Positions 23,762 to 34,565 are shown, counted from the first letter of the stretch. The stretch: DNA of 64,000 bases from Emydura subglobosa (GCA_007922225.1 ML680053.1:11618870-11682869), one strand, 5' to 3'. Made by a program: numbers and translations. Notes: generated by a model from the letters alone, not told the origin.

Positions 23762-24043
23762 CTAGATGTACAACTGCACAATTTCAGGACTGAGACTCAA
23801 AATAAGAGCAATAGGCATCCCTGACGATGTTGCCCCAGCTATCTGCTCATACTCCTGAGAAAGTCTCTGCATGTCAGCCTCAGACCCTTCACTAAGACTT
23901 TCTCTCCTACTTTCACATATATTGTTCAGAATACAACATGCAGCTATAATCTTTGGGATTTTTTCCTCCTGCTGCTTCCTATCTATTCCACAAAAAGCAC
24001 CAGCTCCCTTTCAAATGGCCAAATGCACTCTCCACTACCCCCT
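23762..24043 (-). pseudogene. PIF-Harbinger transposase C-terminus, frameshifted
   Basis: The minus strand gives VVESAFGHLKGSWCFLW, then after one frameshift QEEKIPKIIAACCILNNICE, then SEGSEADMQRLSQEYEQIA and SPEIVQLYI-stop at 23762. E-x-AFG-x-LKG-x-W and the later IIAACCILNNIC block are the signature of the end of the Harbinger DDE domain; the Glu of VVESAFG corresponds to the third catalytic acid. A TAG follows WNR in the first frame, so the copy is dead. The upstream transposase on this strand is replaced by an LTR-like block from about 24047. Confidence 0.75.
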
Positions 24044-24046
24044 GCA

Positions 24047-24426
24047 ACTACTGGTAGAAAGTCTTAGTCCACCTCACTATTCCAGATCTTGACCTAGGGA
24101 TCCTATATATAGCAGCCACAGGCTGCTTCCTGCAGTTGCTGCTGCTGCTATTCCCTGGGCCACTTCCTATGTCCCAGCATCCACTTCACCCTTACCTCAC
24201 AGCTGAAGATTTCTACTCCTCTCCTCCTCACCCTTCTGGTCCCAGCCAGCAACTGATCTGCTCAGGCTCTGCAACTCCTTTTAACTGGGCCTAATGGGCT
24301 CTGATTAGCTGTTTTCCTGCAGCCTCTCTAGGGAGGCTTGGAGGACCCACCTTCACTGCTCCTCTTCTGGGGCTGGGTGTGGTAGGACTAGCAGGGGCCT
24401 CAAAGGACCCAGTACACCCCATCACA
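24047..24426 (-). mobile_element. LTR-like block inside the Harbinger relic
   Basis: On the minus strand it begins TGTGATGGGGTGTACTGGGT and continues with CCTTTGAGGCCCCTGC, AGGAAAACAGCTAATCAGAG, CCAGTTAAAAGGAGTTGCAG and TATATATAGGATCCCTAGG. These resemble reptile LTRs with a TG start and a TTAAAAGG promoter-like box. A plausible left limit is TGCAACTACTGGTAG (24053), but I find no matching TSD: the right flank is GCACC and the left flank a C-run. Confidence 0.5.
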
Positions 24427-25384
24427 GCACCTCGTGTGCAAAGCCATCAATAACCTCCTGAGCATCACCAAGCTTTATAACGCAGTGCAACATTACCTTT
24501 TCCATGGCATCACACAGCTGCATGACAATGGCCCCAAAGGTCGATCTCCCCATGTTCGATGGTGCAGCAGTTGAAGTCCCAAGTTGCATTCATCTGTCTT
24601 TGAGTGCTGAGGTACAGCTCAAGCAGCCTTTGCATATTCAAGGTTGCCAGCATAGCAGTGTAGAGCACCCTTTGGTCCATGTTGGCCAACATCTGTTTGA
24701 AAATGGCATAGCCTGCCCATGTAGGAAGTACTGGGTGGAGACAGATTAATCATGGGAATTTTAAAAGAGAAATTGGGCTAACCTAGATTCTGAGTGCACA
24801 GTGTTCAGCAGTGAAGCAAAGATTCATTGGATAACCTCTGAGAACTCTGTTTCTTTAGTTTGATGTGAATGGACAGCAGGTTCACCATTCTGTGTGCACA
24901 CTGTTAATCTGGCTTGTGTACTGCATGTTACCTGATGTACAGCAAAAGGCTGTGGGTTAAATTCTCCATGTGTAGACAAACCCTGAGTCTAATACAGGAG
25001 TTTCTTATCAGAACTAAAAAAGAGCATCCTTCATTTACTTTCCATACAAATGGCAAAGGAACTAGAGGTTGAATGATCAGTGTGAATGGAAATGATTGAT
25101 TAGCGTCCATTCCTTATGTTTTTCATATCAACTCACGGTCTTAGGTTGATTCTTTTGCTTCATTCCAAAAAGAAAAGAGTAATTTGAAAGTCTAAGGGAC
25201 TGAACATCTGCTGCACCACAGAACTTGATGCCATAATAACTTGTGGAGAACAAGAAGAATTCTTTCACTGATTTTGTCTCAAAGAATTATTTCACAACAA
25301 AAATGACACCACCCACAACTGCCATGTCTCCACTGATGTGAGAAAGTCATAAGAAAAGAGAATCACCTGACTGGACGCCTGAAA

Positions 25385-27190
25385 GTGGATGAAACCATAC
25401 ACCTGATCATTACATTGATTGCTTCGGGAAAAAACTTGACTGTAAAATCCTTAATAAACATCACATCCACCACAATCTCTCCACTACTGAGAGGACTGCT
25501 ATACAGTCACCAGATAGTGATCAAACCAGCAGACAAAGGGGATGCCATCATATTCCTCAACCATGATGATTACATGAAGGAGGCCAACTGATGACTCTGT
25601 GACAGCACCTACTATAAGGAACTTGAAGACCCCACACCATAATTCATCTGTGAGTTTAAGGATGTCATCAAATCCTTGCCCAAACAACTCCAAAAGAAAT
25701 GTTACAACATCATCCCGTACAAATACAACTCAAGAACCTTCTACATGCTTCCCAACATACACAAACAAGGGAACCCAAGAAGACCCATCAGATCTGACCA
25801 TGGCACTCTTACTGAAGGAATATTGGGACTCATAGAAACCATCCTCAAACCACTCACTACACAAAATGTCCAGTTTCCTCCAGGAACAACAAACTTAATC
25901 GAGAAACTCCACAATATTAACAGCCTCCCTCAAAACAACATTCTTGCCACCAGGGATGTCCCTCTCTATACACTATTTTTCCTCACAGTGATGCAATCTC
26001 TGCCTGCCTCAAATATCTGCAAGACAAGGTACAAAACTCAGATATCTACCACAAACACTGCCAAGCTCATCTATTTCATCCCTTACCCATAACAATTTTA
26101 CATTCAAGAACAAACACTGTGTCCAAACCATGGGAACAGCGATGCATACTAGGATGGCTCTCCAATATGCCCAACCTCTTCATGGGCCACCTTGAGGAAG
26201 AATTTCTGGACAAATACACTGAAACCAATGAGATGCCTGAGATATATTAATATTTTCATTTTGTGGACAGACGACCTAAACATCCTCATAAATTTCCACC
26301 ACAACTTCAACAACAGCCCATCCATCCAACGCTCTCCAGACCACTCCCATATCAGCATCTACATCATGGACACCACAATCAGCTTCAGCAATGAAACCCT
26401 ACAGGCAGCGATATACAAGAAATCCACAGATTACCACATTTATGTCCACAGATCCAGCAGCCACAGCAAACATACCAAGAAATCTGTTACCTACAGCTAG
26501 GCATTCAGATACCACAGAATATGCTCTGAGGAGAAAGTCCAGGATATACACCTTAATGCATTTAAAACCACCTTCACCAAACAAGGACACTGCACCAGAG
26601 AAGTAAATCGCATCATAGAATGGGCCATCCAAATATTTTAAGAGAACCTGCATCAATACGGGGTTGAGGAGCACTCCAACTGCGCATCTCTAGTTGTCAC
26701 CCACCACCCCACACTGGAATCCATACAGGGTATCATTAAACAGTTACACCCCATCTTCAATGGGGACCATGTCCTGCAGTAAATCTTTCCTGAATCCCCT
26801 CTTCTGGCCTTCAAACAATCCCACAACCTCTTTCAGCTCATCAGAAGTGAACTTCCCGAGCACCAGGACACACCAACTCAAAGTGCACCAGTCTCAGCCA
26901 TAACAGATGCAAAACCTGAAGCCATATCTCAATTGCTACGATGATCAATACCCACCCACACAACACATCTTTCAAGATCTATTGGTTCTACAAATGCCTA
27001 TTACAAGATGTGGTATACCTCATCCGTTGCACTAAATGTCCCAGTAACAACTCACACAAAAAATAAGATAAAACCATCATGGGCCAACACTTTTCACAGA
27101 ATGATTACTCTATATCTGATCTGTCACACATCATCCTCAAAGGAACCCTGCATAACACCTTCCAATGATGAGTGTGGGAACTTAAATTCA
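25385..27190 (+). pseudogene. Penelope-like RT plus C-terminal endonuclease-region ORF, broken
   Basis: The longest surviving piece is 138 codons (25676-26092), holding the fingers-domain motif FYMLPNIHKQGNPRRP and the block just before the first catalytic Asp (ILATRDVPLYT, where active relatives have M-D-V-x-x-L-Y-T). That Asp is still present, although the Met is changed to Arg. The palm motif expected as Y-x-D-D has decayed. A 102-codon frame (26192-26500) covers TTISFSNETLQAAIYKKSTD, the block after RT. In the family this protein copies its RNA at a nick; this copy is non-functional. Confidence 0.75.
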
Positions 27191-27392
27191 TAACTGTGCT
27201 AAACACCAAAAATCATGAACTTAATAAAGATGCTGAATTTATGGCTCATTACAACAATTAACCCTCCTTTGTCCAACAACTGTAGAATATTAATGACCCA
27301 CTTCCGCTTGAATAGTCTTTTGCAACAAGTGTTAACTCCTTATGTGTTCCTCCTTATAGTTAGCTGCAACACACTTAGTACCTTTCCCAGAC

Positions 27393-27428
27393 CTGAAGAA
27401 GAGCTCTGTGTAAGCATGAAAGCTTGTC
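27393..27428 (+). ncRNA. fossil hammerhead ribozyme core in the Penelope tail
   Basis: CTGAAGA (27393) fits the CUGANGA box and GAAA (27418-27421) the second core box, followed by GCTTGTC. The stem II arms are GAGCT and AGCAT, weakened from a likely GAGCT/AGCTC. Hammerhead ribozymes are a known component of Penelope-like elements. This copy is probably inactive because stem II is eroded. Confidence 0.55.
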
Positions 27429-27530
27429 TCTTTCACCTACACAAGTTGATCCAATAAAAGATGTTACATCACCTAACATGTCTCTCTAATATCCTGGGAC
27501 CAACATGGCTAGAACAACATGCAAACCATT

Positions 27531-28794
27531 TAAAAGTGACAGCTGATAAAAAATACAGCAGAGTAGGGCATGTGATTATCAAGAGATCATTGAGATGTGA
27601 GGCATTAGATGAGTCTAATCTGCCAGCATATGGTTCCCACAGTTAACTACACCCTATGGAATTGTCTTATTGTGTTAGGAATTTTCTATTACTTTGGTAT
27701 GGCAAAAAATTAATCTACCAATGAAAATTGCTTTCAGTGTGAAAAGCCACAGTTGTTAGAGACTGTTAGAGCAGTGAGGTTCACAAAGATTAACATATTC
27801 AAATAGAAGATTGGAAAGCCAGGCATATTACTGCTTCAGCCAACAGTGTTTTCATAGTTTTATTTTAATGTGTGCAGGTATTTAGGGCAATTTTATGAGA
27901 AGTATTAAAGCTGGTGAGTTAAGCACACAAAATGTTCCAATATGATAAATAGCACCTATTAGTCCACGTCTTGTTAGATTCAGTCTCATTTCAAACTGAT
28001 GATAAAACTTCTATAATACAATAAAATATCTCTAATTTGCACTGACTACAACAAAAAGTATTAATGAACAAATGTTTTGTGGAGCAATCAGTAAGTGAAT
28101 ACACTTTTAGAAGGATAACTTATGCCAAAATGAGCTTTAACGTATTTGTAATTATAGTTTTGTTTTTAATAATGTTTATTGATGATGTATTAGAAAATAT
28201 GTTGAGGTATGTTGTGTTAATGTAATAACATTTTAATGTTATTTCTTACTCTAGTACTTAACTGTTAAATCATTTGGCAGTGGGAAGACACTGACAATTT
28301 TAAGCATGAAGTAGGTATATGATTTAGCAAAGTGACTTACTGGAATCATTTATCAAGAGGTATGTGCGTTATGGGAAAATGTCAGTTGAGGTCATTTTAT
28401 CCATACTGGTATAGGCACCTCTGGAATGAAACGTAGCATCTGTTTAACCTTTCACAGTAATGCTATACAAAAATGTAAAATAAGAAGAATAGTATCCAAC
28501 TGAAAGTTCCGGGGCAATTTTACTTCAGCTGAATGTAATTATTCAGGTTGGAATTTGGCTAAGAACCAAATTATTTCCCTGTTCTTGCAGAGAGCACCAT
28601 GGGTTCTTTCATAACTGCAAATGCCCAGGACCTCTGTTTTACATCTCATCCAAAACACAGCAATACAACAGCAGGGTGCCTCCTAACACCAGACTGATGT
28701 TCAAAACTTAAGGGAAGATTCCCCCTGGAGAACTGTTCATATCACGTACTCACCAACTAGATATTCAGTGGTCTCCAGTCCATCCCCAAGTCTA
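27531..28794. other. unassigned AT-rich DNA
   Basis: No gene or nameable repeat between the Penelope-like element and the next MITE. Confidence 0.5.
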
Positions 28795-28955
28795 AGAGCT
28801 TGTCTACTCTTAGATACTTACTTAACTATTCCAGAAAAGCTAAATTGGAAAAATGCACTTTTATTCCAGAATAAGTGTCCACATAGGGGTTTGTATGAAA
28901 ATAACTATTCTGGAATACCATTTCAGTAAAATTCCAAGTGTAGACAAGATTTAGA
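28795..28955. mobile_element. MITE with GCTTGTCTAC/GTGTAGACAAG ends
   Basis: AGAGCTTGTCTACTCTTAG on the left faces CCAAGTGTAGACAAGATTT on the right. The interior contains TTCCAGAA and TTCTGGAATA in opposite orientations (TATTCCAGAATAAG and ACTATTCTGGAATACC), a palindromic structure common in reptile MITEs. No TSD was resolved. Confidence 0.6.
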
Positions 28956-28984
28956 TTGTGTTTACCATAATTTTCTTAACAATC

Positions 28985-29360
28985 TCTTTAAAGGAGTTTT
29001 ATCCAAGGCCTTTTGGAAATTCTAATAAATTCTCTGCCTAGTGTTAGCTTATCTACGACTATAATAAACTTCAGAAAACATTCTGAGGAACTACAGGAAT
29101 ATGTATTCCCTTTTCACAGCTGTGCTAACAGCCTATGCTTATAGATCATTCATATCAAAGTATACAGCACTTGCCACTTAATTGTGTCTTAATCGATATC
29201 TCTAGAACTGATGTGAAACTCAATGGCTTGAAATTTGCTAGGCTTCATTTTAGAAAATGGGCTTAATTTTTGCTACTTTGCAATCTTGAGGAATAGCTGC
29301 TGTTCAGGTGACCTACTAAGGAGAGAGCAAAGATTTGTGCCACCTTTTGGGGGCTTATTT
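28985..29360 (-). mobile_element. old CR1-clade LINE fragment, reverse
   Basis: Reverse-complement ORF2 landmarks: GGCCTTTTGGAAATTCTAATAAATTC, ACTGATGTGAAACTCAATGGC (the RT region that also appears near 6100) and GCAATCTTGAGGAATAGCTGC. Strongly diverged; no frame survives. Confidence 0.6.
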
Positions 29361-29744
29361 ATGATGTATAAAGAAAGTTTCAGGAATTTTTCAGAAGTTT
29401 ATTTTTTATTCCGCTTGTTCGTCTCATTAGAAATTTGGGTCTTCCTTTTTTTTTTAAGACGATCCTATGGGTGAGTGGCAGGTTTATAACATCCCAGAAT
29501 ATCAAGGAAATGAAACCTGATTAATTGAGGGGAAGTGATTTTTATTCAGATTTTTTAAAAAATTGTTTAACACTTAACACAAATGCCTTTTAAAAAAAAA
29601 GTTGAAGAACAACTCATCTGGCTAAAGATTCACTTGAGATCTGAGAAGGTTCTCAGTGTGAATTTTCTGAGAAGACCTGTTTTTAAAAAAGGGGAGGGGG
29701 AAAGTACTGCAGAAAAAACATAAAATTCCTAAAAACATACTAAG

Positions 29745-29851
29745 TAGGGCCATTACTTAGTCAGACCAATGGTCTGTTCAGCCCAAAATCCTGTCTCCCG
29801 ACAGTGGCCAGAGCCAGCTGCTTCAGAGGGAGTGAACAGAACAGGGCAATT
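29745..29851 (-). mobile_element. CR1 LINE (second subfamily), 3' end, left part of a nested stack
   Basis: The + strand reads AGGGCCATTACTTAGTCAGACC, AATGGTCTGTTCAGCCC, CCTGTCTCCCGACAGTGGCC and GAACAGAACAGGGCAATT, the complement of the CR1 3' end seen forward at 53735-53995. It is interrupted at about 29852 by another CR1 and resumes with TGATCCATCCCC at about 30158. Confidence 0.85.
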
Positions 29852-30157
29852 CTTCATAGAATTACAGAAGAAGATTAGGATTGCAAGGGACCTCAGGAGG
29901 TCATCTAGTCCACCAACCCCAAGTAAATCATCCCAGCCAGGTCTTTGTCAAGCTGGGCCTTTAAAACTTCCAAGGAAGGAGATTCACCACCTTGCTAGGT
30001 AACCCATTCCAGTGCTTTCTAGTGCTCCTAGTGAAAAAGTTTTTCCTCGTATCCAATCCTTCACTGCAACTTGAGACCATTGCTCCTTGTTCTGTCATGT
30101 ACCACCACTGAGAACAACCTAGCTCCATCCTCTTTGGAACCCCCTTTCAGGTAGTTG
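29852..30157 (-). mobile_element. nested CR1 3' end, about 306 bp
   Basis: CATAGAATTACAGAAGAAG, AAGGGACCTCAGGAGGTCATC and TAGTCCACCAACCCC start the insert, followed by AAGGAAGGAGATTCACCACC and TTGAGACCATTGCTCC. This is the complement of the CR1 family whose forward 3' end is at 44815-44872. It splits one continuous CR1 of a different subfamily and is therefore younger. No obvious TSD. Confidence 0.85.
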
Positions 30158-30351
30158 TGATCCATCCCCTGTTGTCCAGTCTCAGCTTCTGGAAGTTGAT
30201 GGTTTATGGATACCTTGAGCATGGGTTTATGTCCCTGAACATCTTGACTAATAGCCGTTGTTGGACCTATTCTCCATGAACCCAGTTATACTTTTGGCCT
30301 TTACAACATCCCTTGGAAAAAAGTTCCAAAAAAAAGAAGGAGTTGTGAGAT
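30158..30351 (-). mobile_element. outer CR1, continued
   Basis: TGATCCATCCCCTGTTGTCC, GTTTATGGATACCTTGAGC, CATCTTGACTAATAGCC and GGACCTATTCTCCATGAACC continue the outer copy past the nested CR1. The forward equivalents are at 53745-53870. It stops near AAAAAAGAAGG (30340). Confidence 0.8.
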
Positions 30352-30535
30352 TTTGTGGCGCATGGGATCTGTCGCCGAAATACCGTTGCTTGTGGCATTT
30401 CTCGCTGGAAACTAGGACGCAGCGAGAATTCCGCTGGGGGGAAATTCAAATGTGGCCTGCTGGTGGAATTGAGTTTGACATCCCTAATGAAAATTCCCTG
30501 GGTGCACACCCTAATGAAATGTTCTGCGCATGCCT
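30352..30535. other. unassigned CpG-bearing block inside CR1
   Basis: About 185 bp between two CR1 segments that does not resemble CR1. It contains GTGGCGCATGGGATCTGTCGCCG, CTAGGACGCAGCGAG and GTGGCCTGCTGGTGG-like phrases. The overlapping 93-codon forward and 80-codon reverse frames show no motif. It may be an inserted small element or replace about 500 bp of the expected CR1 sequence. Confidence 0.4.
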
Positions 30536-30832
30536 ATGATCTTGAGTAACTTGGTATCATTTCAAATTTTGCCACTTCACTGTTCACTTCCTTTTCCAGA
30601 CCATTTATGAATATATTGAATAGCACAGGTCACAGTACAGATCCTGGAGGGACTCTGCTATTACCTCTCTCCATTGTGAAAACTGAGCATTTATTCCAAC
30701 CCTTTGTTTCCTGTCTTTTAACCAGTTACGGATCTATGAGAGGACCTTCCCTCTTATCCCATGACTCCTTACGTTTCTAAAAGCCTTTGGTAAGGGACTT
30801 TGTCAGAGGCTTTCTGGAAGTCCAAGTACACT
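30536..30832 (-). mobile_element. outer CR1 ORF2 region, continued
   Basis: Reverse-complement RT landmarks are in order: AACTTGGTATCATTTC, AAATTTTGCCACTTCACTG, ATGAATATATTGAATAGCAC, CTGGAGGGACTCTGC, CCTTTGTTTCCTGTC and AGGACCTTCCCTCTTATCCC. It is interrupted at 30833 by a Penelope tail. Confidence 0.85.
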
Positions 30833-30918
30833 GAAGAGCTCTGTACACCTCAAAAGCTTGTACCAATAGAAGCTGGGCCAGTCAAAGATATAACCTTACC
30901 TACCTGGTCTCTCTTACA
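30833..30918 (+). mobile_element. 86-bp Penelope-like tail insertion (type A) with 6-bp TSD
   Basis: GAAGAGCTCTGTACACCTCAAAAGC, TTGTACCAATAGAAGCTGGG and CTACCTGGTCTCTC match the 27390-27480 tail. TACACT flanks both sides (30827-30832 and 30919-30924). The CR1 host reads through cleanly once the insert is removed (GTCCAAGTACACT...GTGTCAAATGGATTACCC). The 5' edge lies within the hammerhead core. Confidence 0.88.
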
Positions 30919-31085
30919 TACACTGTGTCAAATGGATTACCCTTGTCCAGATGATGGATGACACCCTTAAAGTATTCTAATAGATTGGTGAGGGATGATT
31001 TTCCTTTACAGAAGCCATGTTGACTCTTCCCTGATAATAGATTTGTGAGGCATGATTTCAGTAGATTGTTGAGGCATGATTCTTG
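30919..31085 (-). mobile_element. outer CR1 ORF2 region, end
   Basis: Continues with ATTACCCTTGTCCAGATG, TTCTAATAGATTGGTGAGGG and CCTTTACAGAAGCCATGTTG. GTGAGGCATGATTTCAGTAG is followed by a partial repeat of itself (TTGTTGAGGCATGATTC), which may be a local duplication. Confidence 0.8.
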
Positions 31086-32201
31086 TCATTTTAAAAGTAA
31101 AGAATACCTGATGGGGGAAAAACAACCCATTTTAAGCCTTCTCCTCCCCCAAAGTCTGTTCCTTTTAGGTGTGGTGCCTACAAACTGAGCTCTGATTACA
31201 AGTGGAATGAAAAAAAATCTTATTTTTATTAAGTGTTATTCTTATTGATCACTTTGGAGATATGTAAATACAGCCAAATATGAATGATCAGGAGTGTATT
31301 AAAAGGAGGTTTAAAGGAATACAGTTGTTCAAAGTAAAAGCCATTTTGTGCACCAAAATTAAAATACCCTATTAAATTTACGTTCAGTGTTCCAAGCCAA
31401 ATATTCTATTACACTGCAAACCTTATAAAATAAGCACATGATCCAGGTAAAAAAGATTGTGTGTAAAAAGTTGGGGTTTCTCCCCGCTTTTTTTTTTTTT
31501 TGATAATTTAATAGCTGAAAGTATTGGTCTGTGTCTTATGCCAATGTAAAACAATGGTGTTTGTTAACTTGAATATATGTAATCTGATCTGGCAATTTGA
31601 TTTTTAGCTGTATTGGAGTAATGTGCTGCCTTGTCTATCCTGTTCTGGTTTTGTTTCAGGTTTTTTTCACTTTTTTAATTATTCCCTTTGGCCCCTAAAC
31701 ATTAGGGTTCAAACAAGGGGTTAAACATTAGGGTTAAACTTTGCTAAAGAAAATAACAACAGATTTGAGAGGCCCATATGATGTTTCCTGTTTCCTCTAT
31801 GTATGGAGGTCAGTGATTCTGGGAGAACAAGCTGCAAGGATGGATATAATTGAGAACTTGTCCTTGAATTCAGATTAGAATGTGAAGTAATTTTTCTTGT
31901 TCTCCAGTGTTTAAATGCTTCCTGAAAAGAACTGAGGTAGTAGTGGTGGTAGTGGGCAGGGGGAGTTTTCTTTTTCCGTTTGGCAGATGTTTTCTCTCAG
32001 TGTTTCCAGTGGAGTTAGGTTTACAAAGCTGTTTCTGTTTAACCATCACCTCAGCTTGATAGTGTGAAGAGGAAATTGGTACAGCTTGGGACTTATACTG
32101 GTAGTTAATTGCTGCTGAGAGCTCACTTGAGGAGGACAAAATATTTTATTTTGTGGATTCAACAAAAAAAAAAAGTGACTCTAGGGTGGAAACGTGAAAA
32201 C
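31086..32201. other. unassigned DNA
   Basis: No nameable repeat or gene. The phrase AAACATTAGGGTT occurs twice (31696 and 31722). The 89-codon reverse frame at 31870-32139 contains a Thr run from (GGT)n-like sequence and no domain. Confidence 0.5.
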
Positions 32202-32475
32202 TAAGACCAGGTGTACATTACAAACCTGTATTGATATAACTATGTAGCTCAGTGGTGTTTAAATCCACTCGCTGAGCCATGTAGTTATGCCAACCTAACC
32301 CGCTGTGTACACACTATGTCGACTCTTCTCCAATCGACATAGCTATTGCCTCCCAGGGAGATGGATTAACTATGCCGATGGGAGAAGGTCTCCCATCAAG
32401 GTAGCAGTGTCTTCACTTAAGCGTTACAGCGATGCAGCTGCACCGATACAGCGTTTTAAGTATAGACTTGCCCTA
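32202..32475. mobile_element. MITE copy, about 274 bp, with internal palindromes
   Basis: TAAGACCAGGTGTACATTAC at the left and AAGTATAGACTTGCCCTAAG at the right form diverged inverted ends. Inside, TAACTATGTAGCTCAGTGG faces CGCTGAGCCATGTAGTTATG, and GTGTACACACTATGTCGAC...AATCGACATAGCTATTGCC forms a second hairpin. The same design appears at 34566-34795 and 34955-36304. Confidence 0.7.
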
Positions 32476-34565
32476 AGAAATCATGTTCCTGGCTGTGTGT
32501 GCGCTGATAGGGAACTCTGTCTCTTTCTGCAGGGAATAGAGGATAATTTGGCAATCCCATACTGGAACAGAATGATATACCAAAGATACACAAGGTGTAA
32601 GAATGTTTTGGAGTAGCAGAGTGAGAATATATCTTCTTGTCACCTCCAGCATTGAATAAGCCTATTGCAAAACATAAAATCTTTATTTTGCTCTTATGAG
32701 CAAAAGTTGTGGGGAGGGATGAAGGAAAAGCACAATCTGATGAGGAACTCCTGGAAACATGGTGCCTGCACCCTGCAGGAGCAAGCATAAAGGCCATGGT
32801 AGTGTTGGCTGGGGCGCTCTGCAATGGTGGGCTGGTATAGCACCTCTGTGGATAATGGGTAAAAAGGGAAGTTAATTCTGTAAGTTCTTTGCAGTCCCAG
32901 TTCTATATTGTCTCTGGGTCTTCTGGTGCAACGGAGGCCTGAAAGAATGAGGGTTTCTTTCTGAATATGGGTTTACAGAATCAGGCCCATCGCTACAGCG
33001 AGATCAAGTGTGTCTAAATTCCCCACAAATTGACCTTTTAGATTAGATATCTTTGCTAGAGATACATGCTGAAGGAATAATAAAATATTTTGTTCCGCCC
33101 ATTGTTTGTTTTTCATTTGATCTAATACTTCTTGCTGTGGCTGGTTTGTGTAGAATTGTCTCTTATGTATGTTCCTGATACCATTATTTTATGTAACCTG
33201 GGAGAAGAGGATGTGAATTTAGGCTGAATTTTACAGGAAAGCCTTTTGAGAGTTCACAGGAAATAGACCAGAAATATAATTGTGCAAAAACTGCTGACTT
33301 ACTTAGAACTTCCTGCTCACTGATGAAAGACAAAGTTTAACTTCAATTACCTTACTGAAATTTTCTTTAAAGTTATTTTAGTTCCAGAGTTTTCTGGACC
33401 TCAATTTGCGAACCAACTAATATAATAGCATAATTAACCATGGCATTTTATGTAGTTTCTTGTCTTCATATTTAACAGTGTAAAAAATAAATCTCAGCTC
33501 TGCCAAGAGTCTGTCATTATTCTACCCGAGTACAGCACAAAAAGGTTAATCATCCTGGGAAAACTTATTGTTAGCAAAGCCAAGGCTCTGGCTTTACTGC
33601 ATTGCAGTTAGATCTTTTATAGAATCTGGGGTTTTGATATTCAGTAAAATCTTCTAAAATCCAGTAAAAAAATGAAGGAAAAAACTCCCTTTAAATTCTA
33701 ATAAAAGGAATTAATTTTTTTAACTTGAAATTTAAAATAAAAAGTGGAGGAAAAGTGAAACCAGTTATAACAATTACATGTGATAAGTATAATATAGCTA
33801 TTAGGTTATTCAGTTTCAAATAATCAGAACTGTTCCATGAAATGTGAAGAGAATTTTCATTGTTATTATTTTGACGTAAAATATGTGTTCACATATAATT
33901 CAGTTTTCATTTACTCCTGGTGTATTACTAAAATGTAATCATGAAAGATCAACAATGTGTATGTTCATTTCCGATCAAAAAACACCCTTATATATTGAAT
34001 CTGTGGTAAGAGTATGTCTGTAACCTAATTATTTTACAATTATACCTATAACCTCTTCGCCCCCCCCCCCCTTAACTTTGGGTGCTGGCTCTTCCTCACT
34101 GTCCGGGTGCTTGTTACCCCTCCTTGTATGGGGGGAAATGTGGGGTGTCATTGTGGCTATTGCTCCTCCCAGCCCATTACTCTGCCCCCCTCCTCATGCT
34201 AAGCTGTTGTAAAGATTGTGATTTTAAATTGTAATACCTTTTGAGTACCACAAAGCTCATCTTCGAGCATCAGAGTTAAAATATTTACAGTACGGTTGAG
34301 ACTTTCCTGATGTTAATAGCAAATGCAGTAGTTCCAGGAATAATACACTTCCAGTTAAATTCGGGAAATTCCAAATCCAAGCCTCAAAGGGTTAAGCCCC
34401 AAATGGCAAAATATACTATGTGTTATCAGGTTTTGAATAGTTATGACGTGCAGAAGAATGTATGTATTCTGATGCTTTTTATAAGAGACAAGTTCTTAGA
34501 GCTAATACACTGATGAATATTTACAACTACCCAAAATGAGTAAATTTTCATGGTATACTTTCTTA
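32476..34565. other. unassigned DNA
   Basis: No gene or nameable repeat. A C-run (CCCCCCCCCC) lies near 34062. The 122-codon reverse frame at 32456-32824 starts in the MITE and has no motif. Confidence 0.5.

Larger units (their letters stand above)
22034..24991 (-). mobile_element. PIF-Harbinger-like DNA transposon relic, about 2.9 kb
   Basis: The left end CTGAGGGCTTGTGTATGCGGGGAG in pieces (22040 onward) faces the right end CCATGTGTAGACAAACCCTGAG (ending about 24986). The complement of the right end is CTCAGGGTTTGTCTACACATGG, so the termini are inverted. TAA stands just outside each end, as expected for the 3-bp Harbinger TSD, although a 2-base offset remains on the right. The minus strand carries the transposase C-terminus (separate entry). 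A 115-codon forward frame (22587-22934) ends at GGCATGTAAGT and could be part of the companion Myb-like gene, but I cannot show that. A reverse LTR-like block lies inside. Confidence 0.6.
25170..27530 (+). mobile_element. Penelope-like element, nearly full length, decayed
   Basis: The forward strand carries degraded Penelope-like protein blocks in correct order. KPADKGDAIIFLNHDDY is at about 25520; SRTFYMLPNIHKQGNPRRP follows at about 25730. Next come NILATRDVPLYT (about 25945), GTAMHTRMALQYA (about 26130) and NLHQYGVEEHSNCASLVV (about 26650). Relics of the C-terminal endonuclease region follow (26930-27240), ending with segments like LSHIILKGTLHN and AEFMAHYNN. Many stops and frameshifts separate them. 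The element ends in the type A tail (27390-27525), which contains a hammerhead-like core and AATAAAAGATG. Target-site duplications were not found. Confidence 0.85.

Noticed and set aside
32456..32824. 122-codon reverse ORF
   Set aside because: Starts in unassigned DNA, ends in a MITE and shows no motif.
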